The notes under the pieces are model-generated. The model worked only from the letters and a program-made list of their open reading frames with translations. It had not been told where the DNA came from and made no database searches. The position numbers were made by a program, and so were the translations under genes. Below are positions 29,051 to 39,912 of a stretch of 64,000 bases of DNA, one piece after another. This DNA comes from Azorinus chamasolen (Eukaryota > Mollusca > Bivalvia > Cardiida > Solecurtidae): positions 65,015,423-65,079,422 of the forward strand of contig OY755237.1 of NCBI GenBank assembly GCA_963576725.1, in the 5' to 3' direction. Each line of letters starts with the position of its first letter. Position 1 is the first letter of the stretch.

Positions 29051-29294
29051 TTAACCCTTTCCATTATATAAACGTGTTTCACGCATTGCAAACAGAGTAG
29101 ACCCAGATCAGATGACATATAGGAGCCGTCTGATCAGGGTCTGCTCTGTTTGCTTTTGACATGATATAGATCTAATTCTATAGTGTCTGTCAATGCAACA
29201 AAAACCTTGAAAAGTTTACATTTTAAAAATGCAGCTAATAAATATGCATGATGTCATTATTTCTTAAATAAATGTAGAACAGGAAAAGGGTTAA
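29051..29294 (+). mobile_element. MITE, family TTAA-B (A-like left end)
   Basis: TTAACCCTTTCCATTATATA at the left (A type), 'atttcttaaataaatgtaga' and CAGGAAAAGGGTTAA at the right. Hairpin 'gatgacatataggagccgtc' is imperfect. Confidence 0.7.
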
Positions 29295-29480
29295 CACTCA
29301 TCCCGCCATGAAAAAAATAATGTCTGCTCAAATTTGGATTTGTTGCACTTTGACAAACTTTGGAGAAAATATTGACTGAGTGTCAAGTAGTTTGGATCCT
29401 GATGAGACGCCGGGATCTGGATCCAAGCTATTTGCATATGCGAGACAAGTTGCGGATAATGAGATACTGGCTAAACCATG
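29291..29480 (-). mobile_element. MITE, family TTAA-H2
   Basis: Begins at the TTAA shared with the previous element ('ttaacactcatcccgccat'); centre 'agtttggatcctgatgagac' and 'tctggatccaagctatttgc'. Confidence 0.5.
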
Positions 29481-29614
29481 GTTGTAAATATGATGGGCAC
29501 TGATCTATCAAGCTCTTTTATTTCCACACCAAACTCTTCCATGCTGCTATTTATTATAATCGCGTTAGAGAGGTACATGTACATGTAATATAATAAACTC
29601 TTATTAGTAGCAGC

Positions 29615-29720
29615 AATATGTTTGACACACTGGTTGCTTTTAGTAGACTAAATTATTATAGCTTGAATTTTGAAAATGTGGTAGATGAAACATAGTGTAA
29701 AATAATTTTCTCAGCAAGTT
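29615..29720. mobile_element. TTAA-H2 fragment
   Basis: 'gcttgaattttgaaaatgtg' matches the arm of the copy at 812-1053. Confidence 0.4.
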
Positions 29721-29972
29721 TTCGGTCAATACGTCAAGATTTTCTAAGAAAGTTGTTAGAGATTCCTCTGTTTCGACCTTTCAGCTCTGTCAATGACACT
29801 TATTGTCGTCTGCTTCTGTTATGCTTCTTTTTGGCTTCAAACACAAAATCGCTGCATCAAAAAGTTTGGATTTTGATGAAACATTCATCGAGTTATTCAG
29901 ACCTGTTTTGTGTTCATTATATCTATCAAGTATGCTGGTATATATTACATGCAAATGATGCTGCATGTCGTC

Positions 29973-30190
29973 TTAACTCTTTCGCTGCCAAATTGTGTCG
30001 TCTGCATTTTATCATCTGCTACACTTTTCCTTTTCTCTTATCTGTTTTTTTAATAATTGCTTCAGGTTTGGACGCTGATTAGTCGCCGAGTTACACGGTA
30101 TGACAACTGGATCCCATATGTTTTCATTGGTAATCACAGATGTCGCATCTCTGATTACCAATGTAAACATGCTGGTAGCGAATGATTTAA
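29973..30190 (-). mobile_element. MITE, family TTAA-H (reverse, centre rearranged)
   Basis: TTAACTCTTTCGCTGCCAAA at the left; 'gattagtcgccgagttacac'; right end 'gctggtagcgaatgatttaa'. Near 30130 'ggtaatcacagatg' is followed by its own inverted copy 'ctctgattacc'. Confidence 0.6.
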
Positions 30191-30420
30191 ATTCGTGTCA
30201 CATCAACGTGTATACCAATGCACAATACAACTACATTATTAAATCCCACTGCACAATGTCAGGCTTGAACCGTAAGAATACATTTTTAAAATATTGATTT
30301 GACTCCCAACTTTTATCGTTCATGCAGAATGGGACATTATGAATTACACAAACGTGTCCGGAGAACAGGAAAGTCGTTCTAATACGTCCACTTAAATAAG
30401 TCTTACTATGAAACTTTGAA

Positions 30421-30778
30421 ACAGGTGGTTGCTTAATGGAGGACAAATGATGTGCAGAATGCTTCTCCAAGAGTTTTCGGCATTACCTTTGCCCTACATA
30501 AAGCAATCACCTGCCTTTAACCATTTCGCTGCCAAACTCTGTCGTCTGCTTACTTTGTCGTCTGCTACAAATTTTCATTCTTTTGATTTTCTTTATTTTT
30601 GTTTCAAAAACATAATAACAGTAACAAACAGTTTGGATCCTGATGAGACGCCGAGTTACTCGGCGTCTCATCTGGATCCAAACTGTTTGCATAGGTAATC
30701 ACAGATCCGGCATTGGCAGCGAAAGGGTTAAATACTGATGTTAATAAAAAATGTTGTCGCTTAAGATAGAATCTACTG
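30421..30778. mobile_element. MITE, family TA-E, split by an H element
   Basis: 'acaggtggttgcttaatgga' and 'gcttctccaagagttttcgg' on the left; 'ttgtcgcttaagatagaatc' TACTG and TA on the right. The break is at TTAA after 'cacctgcct'. Confidence 0.7.
30517..30731 (-). mobile_element. MITE, family TTAA-H, nested in E
   Basis: TTAACCATTTCGCTGCCAAA and TTGGCAGCGAAAGGGTTAA are inverted repeats. Hairpin GAGACGCCGAGTTACTCGGC with 'ggatcc' flanks. TTAA duplicated on both sides of the insert. Confidence 0.85.
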
Positions 30779-31315
30779 TATTCTTGAGTATTGTACATGC
30801 AGTCCCCGTTTTACGAACAAGAAAGGTATATGCATAACTCAGAGATGTACTAAAAGTATGTCACTATTTTATAGTAAGTGGCATTGCAACACATATATAT
30901 GGCCCCGATTTCACGAAATTTTCAATACTCTTAAGCAATATTCTTAATATCGGGTATTATTTGGGAAATTAAAATTGCATCTAGAGAAGATAAATGAAAT
31001 AATGATTAGAGATGGTCCGTTATATCTTTAAATAGGAACTTATTAAAAAAATTATGGAAATTCTAATTAAACTCAAAATGGCTTCGATTCTTAAATGTGT
31101 GTACATGTATCATTTTCAGGTATTATAAAATACAAAATATGTTTTCAAAATGAAGTGAGCCAACAGCTTACCTTTTTTGGCGAAGTAAACACTAATTCAT
31201 GAAAATGTATGCCATTGAATAACTTTTAAATAACTGGCTTAGCTAGATAATTATTAAAGAATGCTCGTCAAAATCGTGCCTGGTACTTGATCTAGATCCA
31301 CCTAAGTATCACTTA
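30779..31315. repeat. Copy 1 of a diverged direct duplication
   Basis: Shares ordered blocks with 31618-32125: 'gtacatgcag', 'tatatgcataactcag', 'ctattttatagtaag', 'gcatctagagaagataaatg', 'gttatatctttaaatagg' and 'acttgatctagat'. Both copies follow a TA-E right end. No coding signal. Confidence 0.75.
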
Positions 31316-31530
31316 ACCCTTTCCTCCATGATTGTTCATGTACTACATGTAAATAATGGCGTCATGAATATGTATTAGATTAGTTTTTACATTGACACGT
31401 GAATACAGGACGTTTGGTCATGGCAGAAACTGTAGACTCATATCTATATTATTTCATAAGCATACAGAGCAGACCCTGATCAAACAGCTCTTTTAGGAGT
31501 CATCTGATCTAGGTCTACTCTGTTTGCAAA
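31312..31530 (-). mobile_element. MITE, family TTAA-B (reverse)
   Basis: TTAACCCTTTCCTCCATGAT; 'gtcatggcagaaactgtaga'; hairpin 'caaacagctcttttaggagt'; ends near 'tttgcaaaggc'. Sits between the duplicated blocks. Confidence 0.6.
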
Positions 31531-31620
31531 GGCATTACTTTTGACATGCATTAAGCTATCACCTGCATTATAGACCCATAATTAGACCTCATTCTGATTG
31601 TCGCTTAGACAGGTTCTACT
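31530..31620. mobile_element. Right half of a TA-E element
   Basis: 'acttttgacatgcattaagc', 'tatagacccataattagacc', 'gtcgcttagacaggttctac'. Confidence 0.55.
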
Positions 31621-32125
31621 TTATTTGAAAATGTACATGCAGCCCCAGTTTTTACGACTAATAAAGTTATATGCATAACTCAGCGTACTAAAATTGTGTC
31701 GCTATTTTATAGTAAGAAGCATTGCAACAAATATATATGGCTCCAGTTTCACGAATATTCTTAAGTATCTACTTATTATCGGGTTTAACTTATTTGGGAT
31801 ATTAAACTTGCATCTAGAGAAGATAAATGAAATCATGATTAGAGACGGTCTGGTCTGTTATATCTTTAAATAGGTAATGATGTGGGGTTTTTTACTCATG
31901 GAAATTCTAACTAAGCTCAAAATGACTTTGATCAAATGCTTGAGTCCGTTACAAATGATATCTGAGCCAACAGCTTACCGTTTTTGACGAAAATAAACAC
32001 TAATTCATGAAAATGTATGCTCTTGAATAAATTATAAATACAATGTAACAAGCTTAGCTAAGTAATTACTGAAGTGGCTGATGTCTGGGACTTGATCTAG
32101 ATTTACCTAATTATCACTTAGCATA
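31618..32125. repeat. Copy 2 of the diverged direct duplication
   Basis: Aligns with 30779-31315 in the same orientation at an offset of about 835 bp, with many substitutions and small indels. Confidence 0.75.
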
Positions 32126-32493
32126 GAAAATGGGACTTGAACTAGGACCCTGTTCACTGGTGCAGTACGGTGAATCGGTTTCTTCAAACCTGATCACTAA
32201 TGAACGGAATGCTACATCGAGAATAAATCACCATAAAGGCGGGGGCCCATGATTGATGGTTCGTTTGAAATGTCATACAACTGAATGGATCGTTAAGGTT
32301 GTCAAATGTATACATAAAATGATACAACAAAGATTAATACTAGTACAATGGGGACTGTACCTACATGTACACTGTACAGTCAAATTCAAGATACATATAA
32401 ACCACTCTAAACCAGATTTTCAAATTGCCAACTGTAAAAGGGTTGCCAACCAGAAATGCAATATGTTGTTGTACTATAGACCATATTCCCGTT
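32126..32493. other. No feature recognised
   Basis: Non-repetitive AT-rich sequence without exon signatures that I recognise. Confidence 0.4.
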
Positions 32494-32708
32494 TTAACAT
32501 TTAGCCTGCTGAGCAAATTATTTTTACAAATTTTTTCACCTACTACATTTTTCAAAATTCAAGCTATACTCAATTTGTCTACAAAAATGCAATCAAAGTG
32601 TCAAACAGTTTGGATCCTGATGAGACGCCGAGCTACCCGGCGTCTCATCTTGATCCAAACTGTTTACAAAGGTAATCACTCGTCCGACCACAGCAGACTA
32701 AAGGTTAA
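32494..32708 (+). mobile_element. MITE, family TTAA-H2 (best copy)
   Basis: TTAACATTTAGCCTGCTGAG to GCAGACTAAAGGTTAA. Hairpin GATGAGACGCCGAGCTACCC with partner GGCGTCTCATC, 'ggatcc' and 'gatcc' flanks. Confidence 0.7.
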
Positions 32709-32944
32709 TGAACTTTTTAACATAGTTGATGAAACAGTAAGAAAACGGGGTTGTTCAACAATTTCACGAGGTTTGTAAATCACACCACCATGAAATTCAA
32801 GATGAGAAATACTGTTTCGTAGGAGCGCCTTAAAATTGATTTTATACTTGCCAATAAGTGACAGATTTCATATATAAAATTTAGAGAACACTTTTCTTAG
32901 TTTATGATACCTATATCCTTACTTAAGCAGCTTTCCAGTTAATA

Positions 32945-33690
32945 TGAGATTTCAACTGTTAATATCGTCAACAGAAGAACACGCTCTAGCGAAAGCGATA
33001 AGTTGAAATATGTATACCGCGTAAGATGGAACACGGGGAACATCTCCCTCAAGATGAGGGACGTTTACAAAATTAACCCTTCGCTTGCTATTCACGTCAA
33101 TATACCAACCTGTAAATAGTGAAGACCCTGATGAGACAGCTCCTACACAGCTCTGCACTATTTACAAGTTGAGTGTGCAACCAGTGCACTCCACAGCAGT
33201 GACTGCACAGCGAAATACCTGTACACTGTGAAGATATATGTAATTATACAACAGGGCATGGGTAAAGAAGGAGAAATGTATTTTAAAATTCAGCAAGCGA
33301 AGGGTTAAAGTCACAATCGTCTCCTTTTGATAACTTTTAAAAGAAATAATTCCATTTTAAGGTATAGATCAAGAAAAACTGCATAGGTGTCTGAAGAGTA
33401 GGCTTTATTCAATGTGAGTTCTGTTTGGGTAAAATCGTAGGAATCGTAATATCAAAGAAAGAACAAATCATCGAAACATCGAGAAGTTTCATTGAAGTCT
33501 TTCATGACACCTGTCTTACACTATTGTGGGTTCAGACCCAACATGAAAGTTTTGTCATAGCAGTATATAAACAACTCTGCGACCAGTGATGCACAATTCG
33601 TATCCATAGGAATACCAATGCCCTGACGGTGATATACATGTATAGCAAGTTTATGATCAAAGGTATATATTTTGTCTATTTAAGTCTCAC
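32945..33690 (-). pseudogene. Penelope-like reverse transcriptase remnant, split by a MITE
   Basis: On the minus strand from about 33650: GIGIPMDTNCASLVAELF matches the GIPMGTNCAPLLADLF block, then SRCFDDLF stands where YLDDL is usual, then 'LNKAYSSDTYAVFLDLYL'. After the I element, 'VPHLEGDVPRVPSYAVYIFQ' and 'LIAFARACSSVDDIN' continue the same domain. Stop codons interrupt it. These blocks are those of Penelope/Neptune-type elements; the label rests on recalled signatures. Confidence 0.7.
33073..33308 (+). mobile_element. MITE, family TTAA-I, inside the Penelope remnant
   Basis: TTAACCCTTCGCTTGCTATT ... AGCAAGCGAAGGGTTAA. The hairpin's second arm is partly lost ('gacagctcctacacagctc'). TTAA lies on both sides. 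Confidence 0.8.
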
Positions 33691-34005
33691 CCATGTACAT
33701 ACGTAAACGGCTACACACATAGAATGCTAACCAATATAACTAGTACACGGCCTTATTTAAAGAGGTATAAGAAACTGTAGATTAATGTATCATAACTAAC
33801 TGCATAAAGTATCACCTATTTACAGAGAGTAAAATCATGTGTTTCTAGCTAATCTCATGTTAATAACTGCAATACGACCGTTTTGTTAAAAACTGGTTTG
33901 GAAAAAGTACACCAAACGTGTTTCTTTAAGAAATGCCTTAAAATACCCGTATTTACCTTTGGTCAGAATAAAAACAACTGGTTTGCTATAAACATATGGA
34001 ATATA

Positions 34006-34160
34006 TAAATACTTGAATAGCTCTGATCTAAGAGTTCGACCACTAAGGGTCATGGCTGAATGCATGTAACAAAAATATGAGGTGTATTTTGACATGTTAT
34101 CTTCGAAAAAGGCCCTTAGTGGTCGAAATATTAGATCAGAGCTATTCAAGTATTTATGTA
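34006..34160. mobile_element. Palindromic element, family unknown
   Basis: 'aaatacttgaatagctctga' and 'tctaagagttcgaccactaa' at 34017-34056 are matched by the complement at about 34110-34158. The spacer is about 55 bp. No clear target duplication. Confidence 0.6.
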
Positions 34161-34436
34161 TCATATCAATTTTTTGGAATTTTTTCTTCATTGTCATATG
34201 GAATAATAAAAAAATTGTATGAATAATAATAATACCATTAAAGATGGGGAACATTATTTACATAAAATAGCACACTATGTTTTACAAAATGATTTAAAAG
34301 ATCAGTTAACCCCTTTGATTAGAACAAAGAAGTATCGACTAGCATATGGTAGACGTAAAATAATGAATATAAATTAAATCAATGCATAAATTATCAAATT
34401 ACATAGATAAACAAAACTGGCGACGCCGAAGAATAT

Positions 34437-34684
34437 TTAACCCTTTCCCTCATATAAACGTGTTTTCACGCATCTGCAAAAAGAGTAGACCGAGATCAGA
34501 CGGTTCCTAGAGGAGCCGTCTGATCAGGGTCTGCTCTGTTTGTTAATGGAATTTGATAGATCTGTTTTTATACTTCTAAAATGGTTACAATGTTCCACCT
34601 TCCATATTTCATTATAACTAATTTGCCCATGAATATTAAGTAGGTATTGAAGTTTGTAATAAACATAGAACAGGGAAAGGGTAA
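34437..34684 (+). mobile_element. MITE, family TTAA-A
   Basis: TTAACCCTTTCCCTCATATA to CAGGGAAAGGGTAA. Hairpin GACGGTTCCTAGAGGAGCCG has one mismatch. Confidence 0.8.
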
Positions 34685-34769
34685 AACAGGTTTTGGCACA
34701 TAGCCTGACTAAAGACTGACTAGTGAACAATAGTTTAAGCTGAATATCACACGAACACGGGTAATTTTG

Positions 34770-34970
34770 AAAATGAATATTAATTAGATTATTTGTTGTA
34801 ATAGAACATGGACACATGAAGTTTTGGCTATGTCAGAAACTGTAAAATCATATCTATATTATAGCATAAACAAACAGAGCAGACCCTTATCCGACGGATC
34901 CTATAGGAGCCGTCTGATCTGTGTCTACTCTGTTTGTAAAGACGTGGAAATAAAGTGAAGTAAAGGTTAA
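34770..34970 (-). mobile_element. MITE, family TTAA-B (reverse, left end lost)
   Basis: 'aatgaatattaattagatta', 'cagaaactgtaaaatcatat', hairpin GACGGATCCTATAGGAGCCG, right end AGTGAAGTAAAGGTTAA. Confidence 0.65.
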
Positions 34971-35130
34971 TGAACACCAATTTCGATATCGAAGATATGC
35001 ATTTAGATATACCTTCATGTACCGAACTACGGGGATGATAAAATATATCTCTCATTAGATGTGACAATTTCATTTGATTGCAGATAGCATTAATTGCGGG
35101 AAAATTACCTAATAATTGGAGCAATGCAGG

Positions 35131-35192
35131 CGTGCGTGATATCTGTAACTGGGACAATTAACCGCGTGATATCTGTAACTAGGACAATTAAC
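35131..35192. repeat. Two tandem copies of a ~30-bp unit
   Basis: GCGTGATATCTGTAACT followed by GGGACAATTAACC is repeated once immediately with a single change. Confidence 0.8.
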
Positions 35193-35347
35193 CGACTCTT
35201 CGTCTGCTAATTTCCACCAAGTCCCAGTGTTATAAAACTTCTGAGTTTTGAGTCTAAGTTCATTCTCAAATTCTGATTGGCCAGAGTTTGAGTTTCCATA
35301 CATGTATATTTACACAAAGTTCACAAGCGATAAATGAGGTACATGTG

Positions 35348-35533
35348 CAGTAAAATCCCTCTAATGCGACCACCAACAATGGGTGGCAGAGGCAGGTGGT
35401 TGCTTAATACAGGACAAAAGTAATACAAAAAGCGGAGCTTTCTGCATTACTTTTGTCGTGCATTCAGCAACCACCTGCCTATAAAGACAGGTTTGTTTAT
35501 TCATTAAATGGTCACATTACAGGGATCCTTCTG
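35348..35533. mobile_element. MITE, family TA-D
   Basis: CAGTAAAATCCCTCTAATGC to the degenerate right end TCCTTCTG then TA. Tip 'aaaaagcggagctttctgc' is shortened. Confidence 0.7.
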
Positions 35534-35563
35534 TACATGCTTACATTGACAAACATGTATACA

Positions 35564-35768
35564 ACAGAACATGTTCTAAGTGGTCATCTACTTATTGAAC
35601 ATAGCAATCTTAAAAGCAGGTAATTGCAGCTGGTGGCAAAGGTAATGACGAAAGCTCCTATAGGCGCTTTCTGTATTACTTTTACCCTGGATTAAGCTAC
35701 CACCTGCCTTACAGATCCTTATAAATTAAACATCTTTTGGATGCTTGCTTAAGACAAGTTTTTTGTAT
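35564..35768. mobile_element. MITE, family TA-E
   Basis: 'acagaacatgttctaagtgg' at the left, 'gcttgcttaagacaagtttt' at the right, tip AAAGCTCCTATAGGCGCTTT. Confidence 0.6.
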
Positions 35769-35875
35769 GTCTATTCAAATATTATCCTGTCGTATTTCAT
35801 CTGTAAGTCAAAAGAAATACATGTTCGAAACTCCGTAATTTACACAGTAACAATTATTTCACTATTTAAACTACT

Positions 35876-36174
35876 ACAGTCATATTATAGCTGAACTTCA
35901 ATTCCTCGACCCGGAAAACTCGAACTTCGGATAACTCGACTTAATAGCCCGGTCCTTCCAAAATGTACAGTATATGATTGTTACATAATGTATACTACGT
36001 ATATCGAGAAACTTATGTGACAACTTAATGCAGGTCGAAAGTAATTACTTAATACCTGCATTAAGTTGTGGACTTGAGAAATTGTCCAGATTATAAATCA
36101 GATGACTCGAACTTCAGTTATCTCGAAGCAATGTGTATGGTCCCTTGAAGTTCGACATATTGATGTTCAACTGT
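35876..36174. mobile_element. TA-type MITE of a separate family (CTCGAACTTC ends)
   Basis: 'gctgaacttcaattcctcga' and 'ccggaaaactcgaacttcgg' on the left; 'ttgaagttcgacatattgat' GTTCAACTG on the right. A central hairpin pairs 'gacaacttaatgcaggt' with 'acctgcattaagttgt'. Confidence 0.6.
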
Positions 36175-36247
36175 ACTAAGACCATCTGTGTTCTTCACTA
36201 TATGACTCAAATGACTCTAAAACATCCAGAGTGGTAGTCTATACTCT

Positions 36248-36497
36248 TTAACCCTTTACTCCATAAATACGCCTTTCTATGCCTTTGCAAACAGAGAAGA
36301 CCCAGATCAGACGGCTCCTATTGGAGCCGTCTGATCAGGGTCTGCTCTGTTTGCTTATGAAATACTATCGATATGATTCTACAGTTTCTGTCAGTACCAA
36401 ACTTTCCTGTGTCCATATGCTATTATAACAAATTAATCTAATTCATATTCATGATGTAATTATTTCTGACATGAATATTCATTGAGGAAAGGGTTAC
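36248..36497 (+). mobile_element. MITE, family TTAA-B (reference copy)
   Basis: TTAACCCTTTACTCCATAAA and ATTGAGGAAAGGGTTA. Hairpin GACGGCTCCTATTGGAGCCG at about 36310-36331 within 'cagagaagacccagatca' / 'tgatcagggtctgctctg'. Then 'attctacagtttctgtcagt' and 'catgaatattcattgagg'. Confidence 0.85.
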
Positions 36498-36735
36498 CCC
36501 TTTCCTGCGTATAAACGCTTTGTCACGACTTTGGGAGCAAAGTGGACCCCTTAAACATTTCCATGTCGCCTCGTGTTCTGAATTTACCCCGAACAGTAAT
36601 TTAATACACGATCGATCACAAGAATGTTATATTCTTTCCCATTCAAATAAAATGTTATAAAAATAACGAAGAAAAGAACAAGAGCATCGCATGCAAATGC
36701 GCAAAAAGGCGTTTATATGAAGGAAATTATTAAAA
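36493..36735 (+). mobile_element. Rearranged TTAA-A remnant
   Basis: 'cctgcgtataaacgctttgt' follows the B element directly and 'aaaaaggcgtttatatgaag' closes it; the interior is unrelated to A. Confidence 0.4.
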
Positions 36736-36739
36736 TAAA

Positions 36740-37116
36740 TTAAAATATTCAAGTTTTAGCTCGTGTGACCTACTTATGCAATTGACAGGAAGGATTATGT
36801 AATTTTGATAAAGGGTCGCCTCCCTATGATTCTTGTGAAATTTTATGAAAATCCATCCAGGAGACGTCATTGTAAGAAATAAATTGATCAACAAAATATA
36901 TTAAAACCCATGTGACCTATCCATGCAAACGGAATACATGTATACAAATCTGATAAAGGGTAAACTGCAGATCATTTCTGTGAAGTTTGATGAAAATCAA
37001 GTCAGAAGTTTAGGGAAATATGTTTGTTTACGAGGCATTTCCAACGTCGAACGACGACAGATTACGGATACAAGGGGAACCCAATACCTCACTTTGTGCC
37101 AGGTGAACTGATAAAA
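36740..37116 (+). repeat. Second pearl/Helitron-like element
   Basis: Two diverged tandem units start near 'tgtgacctacttatgca' (36766) and 'tgtgacctatccatgca' (36909). The tail 'cgaacgacgacagattacgg' and hairpin CCTCACTTTGTGCCAGGTGA match the tail of the element at 1-736. The tract (GAT)n follows. Confidence 0.5.
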
Positions 37117-37117
37117 A

Positions 37118-37215
37118 TCTGAAGATGATGATGATGATAATGGCGGTGCTGATAATGATAATGACCACCGTGCTGAAGATGATAATGGTGGTACTGCTGC
37201 TGCTGCTGGTGATAA
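37118..37215 (+). repeat. Imperfect trinucleotide microsatellite (GAT/GCT)
   Basis: 'gatgatgatgatgataatgg' followed by 'gctgctgctgctggtgataa'. Confidence 0.8.
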
Positions 37216-37339
37216 TTTAAATTTGTATCAGCTATATGCATTTACATATGTGTTAAATTCAACTGTAGTTTGCTGAGCAAAATATTGTCGGTAGGAAAGG
37301 TCGACAACTTCAGCTGCTTTTATTTATTTTGCATTTCTT

Positions 37340-37556
37340 TTTTCTTTCGCTGCCAATGTCACATTGTCACATCTGTGATTACCAATGCAAACGGTTTGGA
37401 TCCAGCTGAGATGCCGAGTAACTCGGCGTCTCACCAGGATCCAAACTGTTTTTGCTTTGACTATGATTTAAAACAAAAATGAAGAAATGTAAAAAATGAA
37501 AACTGCAGCAGACGACAGAGGTTGCAGACGACAAAATTTGGCAGTGAACGAGTTAA
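37340..37556 (-). mobile_element. MITE, family TTAA-H (left TTAA lost)
   Basis: 'ctttcgctgccaatgtcaca', hairpin GAGATGCCGAGTAACTCGGC, right end TTTGGCAGTGAACGAGTTAA. An H2 scrap (37560-37660) and a D scrap (37662-37710) follow. Confidence 0.7.
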
Positions 37557-37710
37557 AACCATAACCGGGTGCCAAATGGTTTGGATCGTGATGAGACGCT
37601 GAGTTATATAGTTTCAAACAGGGTATAAGACAATCTGCATATGTAATAACGTATTCATGGTACAGTAAAGTTTCGCTAATACGACCACTCAAAAAAGAGT
37701 TATTCTGTAC

Positions 37711-37943
37711 TATAACCCATTCCCACTAAGGCTATTTTTAGACCTAACCCCTTTAATTCAATCTACCAAAAAGTAGCATTAACTAGAGAAAAGGATTTTT
37801 TTCAGAATTGTGTAGTTTTGAAACCATTGTGATAAATAGAGCATTTGCTCCTGTGGAGCAAATGCTCTATTTACCACAATGGTTTCACAAAAAATGTCTT
37901 TTACAGAAGCGTCAAAAGGCGTCAATATGCGGGAATGGGTTAA
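37711..37943 (-). mobile_element. MITE, family TTAA-G (reverse)
   Basis: 'taacccattcccactaaggc' to GCGGGAATGGGTTAA; hairpin GCATTTGCTCCTGTGGAGCA with full arms. Confidence 0.8.
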
Positions 37944-38227
37944 AACAAGTAGCAGCATAATAAATAGATAGATACATAGATTTCATTCGTATTAAATGTG
38001 CATAAAACATGCATCTAACATTCGTCAAATTAAAACACCAAGTCAGTAATATATTGCATAAAGTGCAACGGTAACAGACTTGATATAAAAATCTAAATAA
38101 ATAACGGATTAAGAATTATTAAATGCCAAATACATTAAGTACATAAATAACACAAAAAAGGATTTACATAATATATATTTCCAGTGTGGTCCTTGTAATA
38201 TAATGCTCGTCATAAGAAGACATAAAC

Positions 38228-38477
38228 TTAAGCCTTTCCCTGTTCAGTATTCGTGTAAGCAATAATGATATCATGAATATTTATCAGCTGAATTTTCATA
38301 ATGTTAACTTTTCAAGGAAACGTTTTATTTTGACAAAAGCTGTAGAATCAGGTCTATATCATGTCGAAAGCAAACGGGACAGACCCTGCTCAGACAGCTC
38401 TTACAGGAGACGTCTGAACGGGGTCTACTCTTTTTGCAAATGTTTTAAAACGGCGTTTATATGAAGTAAAGGGTTAA
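38228..38477 (-). mobile_element. MITE, family TTAA-B (reverse), subfamily with 'ttttcaagg' arm
   Basis: TTAAGCCTTTCCCTGTTCAG to GAAGTAAAGGGTTAA. Hairpin 'cagacagctcttacaggaga'. The copy at 61855 is of the same subfamily. Confidence 0.7.
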
Positions 38478-38514
38478 TGCATAATTTGCATGATTTTAAG
38501 ACAAATATCACAGT

Positions 38515-38885
38515 TAACTAATGGATGACAAAGGTTAAGCAGAAAATGCATATTTCTTGCTAGCCTGCATTAATCGTTTACTTCATGAATATTCATATAA
38601 GAAATAATGACGTCATGGATATCAATGAGTTAAATTCTTACAATTGTATTATAAAAACAGGCATTTTTGGCAATTGCAGATTTTTTAGAATTATATCTAT
38701 ATTATATCATAACAAACAGAGCAGACCCTGATCAGACGGCTCCAAGAAGAGCCGTCTGATCTGGGTCTACTCTGTTTGCAAAGATGTAGTAAAGGGTTAT
38801 GAGTAAAGGGTTATGAGTAAACGGTTATGCAACCACCTACTTTTACAGACCCTATGTTAATAAATTATGTTAGCTGTACTGTGTT
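38515..38885. mobile_element. TA-E remnant hosting a B element
   Basis: 'aaggttaagcagaaaatgca' on the left; 'gcaaccacctacttttacag' on the right, with the B element between. Confidence 0.4.
38570..38802 (-). mobile_element. MITE, family TTAA-B (reverse)
   Basis: TTAATCGTTTACTTCATGAA; hairpin GACGGCTCCAAGAAGAGCCG; the end AGTAAAGGGTTATG is repeated three times in tandem (38785-38829). Confidence 0.7.
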
Positions 38886-38888
38886 GAT

Positions 38889-39138
38889 TTAACCCTTTCC
38901 CTCATATAAACGCATTTTCACGCATTTGCAAACAGAGTAGATCCAGATCAGACTGTTCCTAGAGGAGCCGTCTGATCAGGGTCTGCTCTGTTTGCCAATA
39001 AAATTTGATAGATCTGTTTCTTTGCTTTCTAAAATGTCTACAACGTTCCACCTTTCATATTTCTTTATCACAATTTTGTTACTGAATATTCAATAGGTTT
39101 TGAAATTTGGAATAAAAGTTGAACAGGGAAATGGTTAA
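38889..39138 (+). mobile_element. MITE, family TTAA-A
   Basis: TTAACCCTTTCCCTCATATA to CAGGGAAATGGTTAA; hairpin 'gactgttcctagaggagccg'. Confidence 0.8.
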
Positions 39139-39186
39139 CTACCTGTATTTGCAGGCTGAATGATAGTTGTCTGTCAAGTAGTATAG

Positions 39187-39421
39187 TCTTCACCCTTTCC
39201 CTGTTCTGTATTTATTCCAAATTTCAGTACCTACTACCGAATATTCATGGACAAAATTGTTATAATGAAATATGGAAGCTGGGACATTATAGCCATTTTA
39301 GAAAGTACAGAAACAGTTCTATCAAATTCCATAAGCAAACAGAGTAAACCCTGGTCAGACGGAGCCGCCTGATCTGTGTCTACTCTGTTTACCAATGCGT
39401 GAAAACACGTGAATATAAAGT
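39187..39421 (-). mobile_element. MITE, family TTAA-A (reverse)
   Basis: 'caccctttccctgttctgta' at the left; the hairpin is reduced to 'cagacggagccgcctgatc'; the right end is damaged after 'aacacgtgaatata'. It forms a near inverted pair with the previous A copy. Confidence 0.65.
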
Positions 39422-39545
39422 ATTGTCGTCTGCCACAACTCTGAAGTTTATTACTATATCTCCCACCAATACAGTCAGTGTCGTGTCTTGGGTTTCCTCT
39501 GTTTGCAAAGGTGTGTTTACAAATGCGTCACAAATAGGTAATGAG

Positions 39546-39794
39546 TTAAACTTTCCCTTATATAAACGCCTTTTCACGTCATGGCAAACATAATGGACCT
39601 AGTTCAGACGGCTCCTATATAGGAGTCGTTTGATCAGGGCCTGTTTCGTTTGCATATGAATTTATATTAGATCTGACACGCATTTTCTAACAGTACCAAA
39701 AAAGTATGTGTAAATATACAATTTTACACATTCAGCTAATAAATATTCATGATGTCATTATTTCTAACATAAATATTCAACAAAGAAGGGGTGA
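39546..39794 (+). mobile_element. MITE, family TTAA-B
   Basis: TTAAACTTTCCCTTATATAA; hairpin GACGGCTCCTATATAGGAGT; 'aataaatattcatgatgtca'; end 'caacaaagaaggggtg'. Confidence 0.65.
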
Positions 39795-39912
39795 AAAACA
39801 GTTACTCTGACTTGCTGACGTTACCCGCCCTATCTCCTTTCTGGACCAAATGCACACCATAGATTGCTTCAAATTCTTCAGTTTTTGCAGAGACATATTA
39901 ATATAGGTCTCC

